This document shows, piece after piece, positions 1 to 5,970 of a stretch of DNA of 6,489 bases (the first letter of the stretch is position 1; each line of letters begins with the position of its first letter). A model generated the notes under the pieces. That model saw only the letters and a program-made list of their open reading frames with translations. It made no database searches and was not told where the DNA came from. The translations under genes and the position numbers were made by a program. The stretch is from Deinococcus sp. (lineage in GTDB: Bacteria; Deinococcota; Deinococci; Deinococcales; Deinococcaceae), in NCBI GenBank assembly GCA_025351205.1, contig JANXWI010000551.1, forward strand, positions 1 to 6,489, in the 5' to 3' direction.

Positions 1-3000
1 GCAGTCAATCCTCAGACCACGGTGTCGCCAATATCTGCGCCTGCTGCGGCAGAGCGGGGAGCACCTATGGAAGCGCCTGATTTCGCGGAAACTGCGCGGC
101 CAGGACAGACAGCGCCGCCATCCGGGCCGCCCTCAGCGGCAGCAGGCACGGTAGCCCCGGTCAAAACCACAGGCTCCACGATTGAAACAGCGCCCGTGCA
201 ACAACCCTCATTTCCAGCGGCGCAGACAGCGTCGTCGATCTCACGGCAGCCTCTGGCTGGGGCACCAGCTTCTCCTCCGGCACCCATCTTCCCGGCCACT
301 GCACCTGCCGGGCGGCCCGTCCTCAGGGCCAGACTCAATCCTGCAACTCAGGTCACGCCGCCCGCCACCCAGAACGGCGCGGCTGCGGATCCCGAACGGG
401 CGGAGGTGGCGGCTGGAAACGTGCCGGTGACGACCACTCCCGAAGCTAACCTGGCGGCACCCGGACGGACAGAACCGCTGACCAGCCAGTCCGCTCTCCG
501 GAAAGAGCCGAGAACGGTTGACGAACTGGAAAATGAGACGGTGTCTGTTCTGGCCGAGGTCGGTCCAGACCGCCCGGAGACTGTGCAGACTACAGAAATT
601 GTCCAGACGATAGAGACCGTGCAGACAGCAGATGATGCAGCAGCCGAGATGTTGGCCCCCGGAACTGACGATGTACCCCTGACCTCTGATGGTCCAGCCT
701 CCGATGGTCCAGCTTCTGATAGTCCAGCCTCCAATGATCAGACTGAGGCCGCGTCACCGCCTTCTGCCTCACGGCCACTGGATCAGACGGTACCGGTTCT
801 GGGTGCGCCGCTTCCGGATGACCGTTCGGCCCAGCTCCCAGTGGCCGCCGACGTACGCCCCGAAAACCTTCTCCAGGCCGCACTTCTGCCCAGAGAACCT
901 GAGACCAGACAGTCTGAGACTGGCCTCCAGGCAACTGAACAGGCGTCAGTCCAGCAACCTGCTCGTCCAGGCGGCAGCGAAGCAGGAGGCGCGTCTGCAT
1001 TTCAGGGGGCCGCGTCGGCCCGTGAATCTCTGATCCCAGTCCCGGCTCCGGCAGACGGCGAACCTCGGGCACCTCGAGATCTGGCAGCCCAGAATCCAGA
1101 CCCGCTTCAGGACCAGCCCGCCTCGGTTCTGGACGCAGCGCTTGTCATGACCCCGACCACCAATCTGCTTCCTGCGGCCTCAGGTCTGCCGGACCAGCCT
1201 GGTCAGGTTCAGGCCGACGCCGTGATGGCCGACTCAGAATCGTTTGCCACTGCTCTCCCCTCCTCAGCACTGTCCAGTCGGGAGCAGCCCGGTTCTGAGC
1301 AGCCCGGTTCTGAGCAGCCCGGTTCGGATCAGTTCGCTCCAGATCGAGCCGGCCTGAAACAGTCCACGTCAGATCGGCTCAGTGCGCCCGCTTCCGCCCC
1401 AGCACAGCCTGCTCCGACTCCGGCTGAAACTGGGCAACGTGGTCCTGAACAGGCTGCGCCGGTCCAGGCGTCACGTCTGAGCGGTCCCGCCACAGAGGTC
1501 ACCCCACCGGCGGCGCTGGCCTCCGCCCCTGCCGATGCCGCTGCTCCTGGCCGCGACCTGCCTCAGGGTGGGGAGCCACTGAGCACTGGTGAACGCCCAA
1601 AAGGCGTGGGCGACGCGGAGGCCGTCGCCGCTGATCAGACCACGCAGCGGTCTCTGGCCTCTGAAAACCTGCCTCCGAGAGACCTGCTCGGCAGCGATAT
1701 GGCCAGAAACGCCGCATCTGGACTGTTGATGGCTCCGGGCACCGGGGCTGAACTGGTGATGCGTGAAACGCCTCTCGACGCCGCGCCAGAGCCTGCTCAG
1801 ATGCCTCAGGGGCTGACCCGCCTCCCCACGGCCCAGCCACTCTTCCCCCGCCAGTCTCTGGAGGGTCAGACAGGTTCCCAGGCCGCGCCGGAGCACGCAG
1901 AAGCTGATCTTCCGGACGCCTCTACCTCCGGGGACCGGTCTATAAACTTCAGGCCGCTCTCGGTAGATTCCGAACCCGGAAGCACTGTGCAATCGGGACC
2001 ACCGCTCGGCGCACAAGCGTCAGGCACGCAGCTGGCAGACAGGCGGTCATCGGTTGCGCAGTTATTGGCCGCGCAATCACCAGATGCTGGGCCACCAGAT
2101 GCTGGGTCACCAGATGCTGGGTCACCAGACACTCGGTCACCAGCCACGCAGCTTCCGGGCGTCCAGCCATCAGACAGTCAGGTTGCGGGCATGCAGGCGC
2201 TCGACACGCAGCCTCCCAGCATGCAGCCGCTTCCCGCTGGAACGAATCCGGCCCTGCCACTCCCGGTCCAGTTGCCCTCGACACAGCTGCCCTCAATACC
2301 GCCACCCACGACACTGCCAGTTCAGGCCCAGTCGCAGTCAGCCCAGTCGCTTTTATCCCGGTCGCAGTCAGCCCAGTCGCAGTCAGCCCAGTCGCAGTCA
2401 ACCCAAGCACGGGCTATCCAGCCGCCTGTCAGCCAACCGCTCCCTTCGCCACTCAGCCGGCAGGAGCAGACCCTTCAAGCGGCCCTGGCCGACCCGGCGG
2501 CGCGTGAATCCCTGCCGCTGAGCGTGCGTGCCCGCCTGGCTCCGCTGCTGGGCCGGGGACTGGGCGAGACGCAACTTCTGCGCACTGCCGCCGCCGCCGC
2601 CGCCACCTCTGCCGCCGCCGCCGACGCGCTGGCAGTGGGCGACACGGTGCTGCTCAGTCCGGGTCAGGACCTCAGCTCGCCCCGTGGACTGGGGCTGCTG
2701 GCCCATGAACTGACCCACGTCCTGAGGCAACGCGACCCGGGCTTTGTTCCGGCGGTGGTGCGCGGTGCCCGTGCGGGCGTTGCCGGTTCCAACACCGGGC
2801 AGACCCGGAGCGACCTGGCAGGCGGCCTCCCCTCCGCCGCGCCCGATGAGGAAGGGCTGGCCGAGCAGGTCGAGGGGCTGGTCAGGGAGCAGTTTGAACG
2901 GCGAGGCCGACAGCAGGCAGCCGGAGGCGGGTTCACGGCCCCAGCCGCGTCGGCACCATCTGCCGAGAAACAGTCCTGGGGCGGTCTGCCCGCTCCCTGG

Positions 3001-3354
3001 GAGGCGATGCCCTTCTGGGACGCTCCCGAGACGCCACCCACACCTTCTGCGGGACCACCACGCCCCACGGTTTCGGCGCGGACGCGTCCGGGCACCGGCA
3101 GTGCCGGCTCCCGTGGTCCAGCCGGCCAGAACAGCAGCGCCGGTACAGGCGCGGTTCCGCTGGCTCAGGCCGCCAGCACCACCCGCTCGGTGCCCGGCAG
3201 CGGCTCATCGGAGGAAGCGGCCAAACCGGCCCTGCCCGCTGTCGGCTCCGACAAGAACAAGGCCCGCAACACGCCCGACCTCGACCGCCTCGCCCAGCAG
3301 GTCTACAGCCTGATCAAGGGCCGGTTGCACACCGAGATTCGCCGGGACCGATAG
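1..3354 (+). CDS. DUF4157 (eCIS core) protein with giant low-complexity N-terminal arm; 5' end outside window
   Basis: The frame is open from base 1 with no stop and ends at TAG 3352-3354, giving 1117 visible codons. A GTG at 22 is the first possible start, but nothing like a Shine-Dalgarno precedes it, so the gene probably begins further left. Residue numbers here count from that GTG. Residues 1 to about 825 are Pro/Ala/Gln/Ser/Thr-rich with several 5-residue tandem repeats and look disordered. Residues about 827-908 match the DUF4157 pattern: an L-rich lead-in, an Ala-rich helix, VGDTVLLSPGQ, then LLAHELTHVLRQ, with HELTH at 895-899 (2704-2718). That HExxH suggests zinc binding; peptidase activity is not established for the family. 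The usual His before the Ala-rich helix appears to be replaced (LLRT). After it come a three-Trp cluster (986-999) and two similar Leu/Gln/Val helices, the second ending the protein. I see no Cys and one Tyr. DUF4157 proteins are strongly associated with eCIS loci, which fits the neighbouring ATPase. The exact role (cargo or particle component) is open. Confidence 0.88.
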   Translation, partial: AVNPQTTVSPISAPAAAERGAPMEAPDFAETARPGQTAPPSGPPSAAAGTVAPVKTTGSTIETAPVQQPSFPAAQTASSISRQPLAGAPASPPAPIFPATAPAGRPVLRARLNPATQVTPPATQNGAAADPERAEVAAGNVPVTTTPEANLAAPGRTEPLTSQSALRKEPRTVDELENETVSVLAEVGPDRPETVQTTEIVQTIETVQTADDAAAEMLAPGTDDVPLTSDGPASDGPASDSPASNDQTEAASPPSASRPLDQTVPVLGAPLPDDRSAQLPVAADVRPENLLQAALLPREPETRQSETGLQATEQASVQQPARPGGSEAGGASAFQGAASARESLIPVPAPADGEPRAPRDLAAQNPDPLQDQPASVLDAALVMTPTTNLLPAASGLPDQPGQVQADAVMADSESFATALPSSALSSREQPGSEQPGSEQPGSDQFAPDRAGLKQSTSDRLSAPASAPAQPAPTPAETGQRGPEQAAPVQASRLSGPATEVTPPAALASAPADAAAPGRDLPQGGEPLSTGERPKGVGDAEAVAADQTTQRSLASENLPPRDLLGSDMARNAASGLLMAPGTGAELVMRETPLDAAPEPAQMPQGLTRLPTAQPLFPRQSLEGQTGSQAAPEHAEADLPDASTSGDRSINFRPLSVDSEPGSTVQSGPPLGAQASGTQLADRRSSVAQLLAAQSPDAGPPDAGSPDAGSPDTRSPATQLPGVQPSDSQVAGMQALDTQPPSMQPLPAGTNPALPLPVQLPSTQLPSIPPPTTLPVQAQSQSAQSLLSRSQSAQSQSAQSQSTQARAIQPPVSQPLPSPLSRQEQTLQAALADPAARESLPLSVRARLAPLLGRGLGETQLLRTAAAAAATSAAAADALAVGDTVLLSPGQDLSSPRGLGLLAHELTHVLRQRDPGFVPAVVRGARAGVAGSNTGQTRSDLAGGLPSAAPDEEGLAEQVEGLVREQFERRGRQQAAGGGFTAPAASAPSAEKQSWGGLPAPWEAMPFWDAPETPPTPSAGPPRPTVSARTRPGTGSAGSRGPAGQNSSAGTGAVPLAQAASTTRSVPGSGSSEEAAKPALPAVGSDKNKARNTPDLDRLAQQVYSLIKGRLHTEIRRDR
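583..630 (+). repeat. 18-bp (6-codon) degenerate tandem repeat, VQT-based
   Basis: Three consecutive blocks begin at 583, 601 and 619 and encode VQTTEI, VQTIET and VQTADD. The VQT core is conserved at an 18-bp spacing and the rest varies. It lies in the low-complexity arm and is the only tandem repeat I found there without the 15-bp period. Confidence 0.6.
685..735 (+). repeat. 15-bp tandem repeat encoding SDGPA
   Basis: Units at 685-699, 700-714 and 715-729 encode SDGPA, SDGPA and SDSPA, followed by a decayed partial copy (Ser-Asn). Copies are mostly identical, with differences mainly at codon third positions, and the period is exactly 5 codons, so unit gain or loss keeps the frame. Confidence 0.85.
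1282..1326 (+). repeat. 15-bp tandem repeat encoding EQPGS, three near-perfect copies
   Basis: Units GAGCAGCCCGGTTCT at 1282-1296, 1297-1311 and 1312-1326 differ only at the last base of the third copy (TCG). A fourth position reads Asp-Gln and then diverges. The near identity suggests a recent in-frame expansion. Confidence 0.9.
2077..2151 (+). repeat. 15-bp tandem repeat encoding SPDAG, five copies with decay
   Basis: Units at 2077, 2092, 2107, 2122 and 2137 encode SPDAG, PPDAG, SPDAG, SPDTR and SPATQ. The first three are nearly identical in DNA and the last two progressively degenerate. The 15-bp register carries on downstream as a regularly spaced Gln codon (see 2149-2226). Confidence 0.9.
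2149..2226 (+). repeat. Degenerate pentapeptide array: CAG (Gln) every 15 bp
   Basis: CAG codons fall at 2149, 2164, 2179, 2194, 2209 and 2224, exactly 15 bp apart, while the four residues between them vary (LPGV, PSDS, VAGM, ALDT, PPSM). It continues the SPDAG array without losing register, so it is best read as an older, diverged part of the same pentad array or as a 5-residue spacing kept by selection. Confidence 0.75.
2335..2409 (+). repeat. 15-bp tandem repeat encoding QSAQS
   Basis: The unit CAGTCAGCCCAGTCG occurs at 2335-2349, 2365-2379 and 2380-2394, with a diverged copy at 2395-2409 (QSTQA). A different 15-bp block (LLSRS) sits between the first two copies, and the 5-codon register holds across it. 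It lies about 100 bp before the DUF4157 domain. Confidence 0.88.
2500..2745 (+). other. DUF4157 / eCIS core domain with HELTH motif
   Basis: This is the only part of the long protein that looks like a conserved globular domain. In order it shows SVRARLAPLLGRGLGETQLL (about 2521-2580), an Ala-rich helix encoded by GCC runs, the hydrophobic VGDTVLLSPGQDLSSP segment, and GLLAHELTHVLRQRDPG. The typical family form is a basic Leu-rich start, a VH(T/S)-like turn, Ala-rich helix, AxxxG..I.F..G, then GRRLLAHELTHVVQQ; the match to the last block is nearly perfect. The His normally found before the Ala-rich helix reads Arg here. HELTH supplies two His and one Glu suitable for a zinc site; no third metal ligand can be assigned by eye. 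Confidence 0.88.
2587..2622 (+). repeat. GCC trinucleotide runs (6 + 4 copies) encoding poly-Ala in the DUF4157 domain
   Basis: Six GCC codons at 2587-2604 and four at 2611-2622 flank Thr-Ser, giving A6-TS-A4. In DUF4157 proteins this position is an Ala-rich helix of mixed residues, so a pure GCC run suggests microsatellite-like expansion tolerated because Ala still suits the helix. Confidence 0.85.
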
Positions 3355-3568
3355 CCGTCAGGGGCCACGTCTGTGCGGCGTGGTAGGCAGAAGCCGATCC
3401 GGACCAACAGCGTGGGGTGTTTCCGGTTCTCCGGAGAGCGGTCAAAATCCTGGGAAAACTGTCATCTGATGGGGAACAGAACCGTCTTGAATTGAACCAC
3501 TGATCAACTCAGCAGGCTGACCTTGAACAGACCCAGACGTTGTGGTGTCCATTCGGGCCGTCAACTTT
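3355..3568. other. Convergent intergenic spacer with weak hairpins, no clear terminator
   Basis: These 214 bp separate two convergent stop codons. I see no convincing ORF, RNA gene or mobile-element end. Two small inverted repeats are present: CCACG/CGTGG at 3365-3369 and 3379-3383 (9-nt loop), and TTTCCGG/CCGGAGA at 3420-3426 and 3431-3437 (TTCT loop, one G-T wobble). Neither is followed by a T-tract on either strand, so neither meets the intrinsic terminator pattern. The spacer is visibly more AT-rich from about 3440 than the flanking genes. Confidence 0.6.
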
Positions 3569-5818
3569 TCAGTTCGGTCCCAGAATCAGACGGCCCTGAC
3601 GCCTGAGTTCGCGGGTCATGGCCTCCTCGATCAGCTCGGTGGTGATCGGTACTTTTCTGGCGGCGGCCAGAAAGCTGGCGTTCATGGCCACCGCCTTGAC
3701 GTGTGCCCCGGTCAGTTTGGGCCGCGCCAGCCGCTGATAGTCGAGGCGTTGTGTCTGCACGCCCTGTGGAAAGGCCCGCTGCCACAGCTGTTCGCGCAGG
3801 GCCTGATCAGGCTCCCTGAAGCGCACCGTGAAGCGGATGCGGCGCATGAACGCCGTGTCGATGTTGCCCTCGTAGTTGCTGGTCAGGATCGCCAGCCCCC
3901 GGTAGGCTTCCATGCGCTGAAGCAGGTAATTGGTGGTCAGGTTGGCGTAGCGGTCATTGCTGCTCTGGGCGTCGCCGCGCTTGCCGAACACGCTGTCGGC
4001 CTCGTCGAACAGCAGGATGGCCCCGCCCTCGTCGGCGGCGTCGAAGACCTTTTTCAGGTTCTTCTCGGTCTCGCCGATGTATTTGCTGGTCACGCTCGAC
4101 AGGTCGATGCGGTACAGATCAAGGCCCAGTTCACCTGCCAGCACCTCGGCAGCGTAGGTTTTACCGCCGCCACTGGTCCCGGCAAACAGGACGGTGATGC
4201 CCAGCCCGCGTTCCTGGGCGCCGTACCCCCAGGCCCGGTAGACCTGATGGCGGTGCTGCACCTGGGTCACGATGTCGTGCAGGGTGCTCAGGTCGTCTGG
4301 CGGCAGAATCAGACTGTCCCAGGCGGCGGCGGCCTCGATCCGCTCGGCGATGCCCTGGAAGGCCTTGCGGCCCTGACGCTTGCAGGACTCCCAGACCTCC
4401 TCCATCAGCAGGGTCAACCCATCGGCCTGCATTTCGGCGGCGTCCGGCTGGCCTGGTTCGGGCTGGCCTGCTTCGGGCCGGGCGCGGGATGCCCTGCCCT
4501 TCTTCTGGCTGGGGGCGGGCTGCTGCGCCTGTTGAGGCGTTTCCGACTGATGGACGCTGCGGCGCTGCGTGGCGTGGAGCTCCGCGTCGCGGGCCACCTG
4601 AAGAATCTTCTGGCTGCCGAGCGAAAACTGGGTGGTCAGGTGCTGCAATTCGGCCAGCACCCGGGGCTGTTGCAGGGTCAGGTCAGACAGCTTCAGCGCC
4701 CTGACCCAGAACCCGACCTGCTCCTCGGGCGCGGCGCGGACAGCGGCGATGGCGTACAGGTCACGCTCCAGCTCAAACGCGAGCGGGTCGCGGGAAATCA
4801 GAACAATGCGGCTGTCTCCGCGCCCTGAGGAGACGACCTGCCTTGAGGTGAGCTGGTGGCACAGCGCCTCGGTGAAACTGCGCTTCGACCAGCCGAGCAT
4901 TCCCATGCGGCTGGTGGCCTGGGCCTGCGGCGGTTCCTCCGGCTCGTCACCGAGCGGCACCACCAGTGTTCCGCCCAGATAGCTCAGGTCGCGCGACAGC
5001 CAGCCCAGCACTTCTTCAGGGCTGAACCGTTCCTGCTGCACGCCCCTCTCGATCTGGGCAAAATCGAGCAGCCAGCAGCGGGGGACGGACTGAGCGCCTG
5101 CCCGGTTCTGGACCGCCTCACCCTGACCTGGCTGACCCTGACCTGGGCCGGAGGCGTACATCCTGACCACCTCCAGGGCGGTATCGGTGGTGGCGCTGTA
5201 CAGGTTGACGATGGGGACAGGCTGCCTGTCCGGCACCTCGCCCGGCGTGGTCGCCTGTTCGGTCTGGGCAAACACCCAGTTCAGTTCGTCGAGCGCGTCC
5301 CACTGCGACTCTCCCAGAAAAGCCCCATGCGCGATGGGCGTCAGGATCTTCGCGGTCTCGGGTGGGAGTGTGCCAGCACCCTGTAGAAGAGCCAGCGCCC
5401 CGGAGGTGATCTGGAGTCGGTCAAGCATGGGGTCGTGTCCACTGCGTTTGAGCTGTACCAGTCCGGATTCAATCAGAACAGCGCCGGGCAAAAGTGCCGC
5501 ACCGTCAAAAGATTCAAACCACTGCTGAAGCACGTAAGGGCACAGGTAGGCATGGAGCCATTCCATGTGCAGGTCCACCGCACAGGCCCGCAGCATGGCC
5601 GCCGCGTTCAAGCGGGCAGACGACGTCAGCAGCAGGATCCAGCGCTCGAACTCACCCAGACCGAAGGTGTCGCAGACCTCCGCGAATGCAGTTCCGCTCA
5701 GGTCAGGCATGACCAGTTCCATTGGCCGGGTCGCGTCTGTATTTACGACGCTTTCGAGTCCCTCAGCGACCTCGCGGCAAATTTCCGAAAAAGAATCGAC
5801 GGGGCTGCTGACCTGCAT
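3569..5818 (-). CDS. AAA+ ATPase of the eCIS (Afp15/PVC15-like)
   Basis: This complete 749-residue protein starts at ATG 5818-5816 (an in-frame stop lies a few codons upstream, with no other start between) and ends at TGA 3571-3569. Residues about 50-150 resemble the winged-helix region found at the N-terminus of such ATPases. Residues about 190-415 look like a degenerate AAA module: a P-loop position at about 201-214 reads VNLYSATTDTA without the G-K-T signature, followed by a lid-like FSLGSQKILQVARDAE. A Gln/Pro/basic linker (about 420-460) leads to an intact AAA module: Walker A GTSGGGKT (547-554), Walker B ILLFDEAD (Asp605, Glu606), sensor-1 Asn648 and a RRIRF block (Arg659, Arg660) as arginine-finger candidates. 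The C-terminus, RELRRQGRLI, is typical of the family. ATPases of this type sit in eCIS loci and are thought to act in assembly or cargo loading. No Shine-Dalgarno precedes the ATG; leaderless expression is likely. Confidence 0.92.
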   Translation of the reverse strand: MQVSSPVDSFSEICREVAEGLESVVNTDATRPMELVMPDLSGTAFAEVCDTFGLGEFERWILLLTSSARLNAAAMLRACAVDLHMEWLHAYLCPYVLQQWFESFDGAALLPGAVLIESGLVQLKRSGHDPMLDRLQITSGALALLQGAGTLPPETAKILTPIAHGAFLGESQWDALDELNWVFAQTEQATTPGEVPDRQPVPIVNLYSATTDTALEVVRMYASGPGQGQPGQGEAVQNRAGAQSVPRCWLLDFAQIERGVQQERFSPEEVLGWLSRDLSYLGGTLVVPLGDEPEEPPQAQATSRMGMLGWSKRSFTEALCHQLTSRQVVSSGRGDSRIVLISRDPLAFELERDLYAIAAVRAAPEEQVGFWVRALKLSDLTLQQPRVLAELQHLTTQFSLGSQKILQVARDAELHATQRRSVHQSETPQQAQQPAPSQKKGRASRARPEAGQPEPGQPDAAEMQADGLTLLMEEVWESCKRQGRKAFQGIAERIEAAAAWDSLILPPDDLSTLHDIVTQVQHRHQVYRAWGYGAQERGLGITVLFAGTSGGGKTYAAEVLAGELGLDLYRIDLSSVTSKYIGETEKNLKKVFDAADEGGAILLFDEADSVFGKRGDAQSSNDRYANLTTNYLLQRMEAYRGLAILTSNYEGNIDTAFMRRIRFTVRFREPDQALREQLWQRAFPQGVQTQRLDYQRLARPKLTGAHVKAVAMNASFLAAARKVPITTELIEEAMTRELRRQGRLILGPN
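4446..4475 (-). repeat. 15-bp tandem duplication in the ATPase linker (GQPE/GQPD)
   Basis: Two adjacent 15-bp units at 4446-4460 and 4461-4475 match at 14 of 15 bases. Read on the coding strand they give the EAGQPEPGQPD stretch of the linker between the degenerate and active AAA modules, around residues 449-458. The length keeps the frame. Confidence 0.85.
5120..5149 (-). repeat. 15-bp tandem duplication in the ATPase first module (PGQGQ/PGQGE)
   Basis: Units at 5120-5134 and 5135-5149 share their first 12 bases (ACCCTGACCTGG on the + strand). They encode the GPGQGQPGQGE stretch around residues 224-233, just after the degenerate P-loop region. It looks like a surface loop expanded in frame. 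Confidence 0.8.
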
Positions 5819-5824
5819 GCCGTC

Positions 5825-5851
5825 AACATACCGCGCATGTCAGTCTGGCAA
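5825..5851 (-). promoter_or_regulatory. Probable leaderless promoter of the AAA+ ATPase
   Basis: On the minus strand TATGTT (5830-5825) fits the TANNNT -10 form and is followed by exactly six bases (GACGGC) and then the ATG. That puts the hexamer at -12 to -7 if the A of ATG is the transcription start, the geometry of leaderless genes known to be frequent in Deinococcus and actinobacteria. A TTGCCA (5851-5846), five of six matches to TTGACA, lies 15 bp upstream, shorter than the ideal 17. The lack of any Shine-Dalgarno before the ATG supports the reading. Confidence 0.45.
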
Positions 5852-5860
5852 CAGCCATGA

Positions 5861-5869
5861 ATTGTAGCA
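5861..5869 (-). promoter_or_regulatory. Alternative extended -10 promoter for the ATPase
   Basis: The minus strand reads TGCTACAAT at 5869-5861, an extended -10 (TGn plus TACAAT, five of six to TATAAT). No good -35 lies at the expected distance. It would give a leader of roughly 36 nt containing a small TGGC/GCCA inverted repeat (5846-5857) and no Shine-Dalgarno. It competes with, or adds to, the leaderless candidate. Confidence 0.3.
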
Positions 5870-5935
5870 ACGTTCTGGCTTACGGTGGGTTAAACTGGGG
5901 GAACACTGCGTTCTCAATACGTTTTCGTCTTGCCC

Positions 5936-5959
5936 GGGTATCTGGGCCTGGGTATCTGG
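5936..5959 (+). repeat. 10-bp direct repeat GGGTATCTGG upstream of the rightmost gene
   Basis: GGGTATCTGG occurs at 5936-5945 and 5950-5959, separated by GCCT, so copies start 14 bp apart. The second copy runs into the Shine-Dalgarno of the gene at 5971. It could be an operator-like site or a simple tandem duplication in the leader; the sequence does not decide. Confidence 0.7.
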
Positions 5960-5968
5960 AAGGAGAAG
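5958..5968 (+). promoter_or_regulatory. Shine-Dalgarno of the rightmost gene
   Basis: GGAAGGAGAAG contains AGGAG at 5961-5965, five bases before the ATG at 5971. It fixes that start: upstream in the same frame there is no ATG, GTG or TTG before a TAA at 5890-5892. It contrasts with the ATPase on the other strand, which has none. Confidence 0.8.
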
Positions 5969-5970
5969 CG

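Noticed and set aside
22..24. GTG at 22 as the true start of the DUF4157 gene
   Set aside because: The frame is open to base 1 with the same composition, and no ribosome binding site precedes the GTG within the 21 bases visible. The start is more likely upstream.
1471..2016. Minus-strand open frames within the long DUF4157 gene
   Set aside because: Arg/Gly-rich translations typical of the complement of a Pro/Ala-rich gene; no start signal or domain seen.
685..2409. Tandem arrays as CRISPR
   Set aside because: Units are 15 bp, directly abutting, in frame with a coding region, and without unique spacers.
2054..2521. A + strand frame with HQMLGHQ-type repeats
   Set aside because: It is the SPDAG array read in another frame. 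The main frame has the DUF4157 domain and keeps the repeats in register.
3420..3437. TTTCCGG-TTCT-CCGGAGA hairpin as an intrinsic terminator
   Set aside because: Short stem with a wobble and no following T-tract on either strand.
3542..4828. A 428-codon + strand open frame antisense to the ATPase
   Set aside because: It is opposite the best-supported coding region, including Walker A and B, lacks a ribosome binding site, and its product has no recognisable motif. Long antisense frames are expected in high-GC DNA.
5891..5896. TAAACT as the -10 of the rightmost gene
   Set aside because: It fits TANNNT, but no -35-like hexamer lies 16-18 bp upstream and the leader would be about 70 nt. TACGTT at 5918-5923 is no better.
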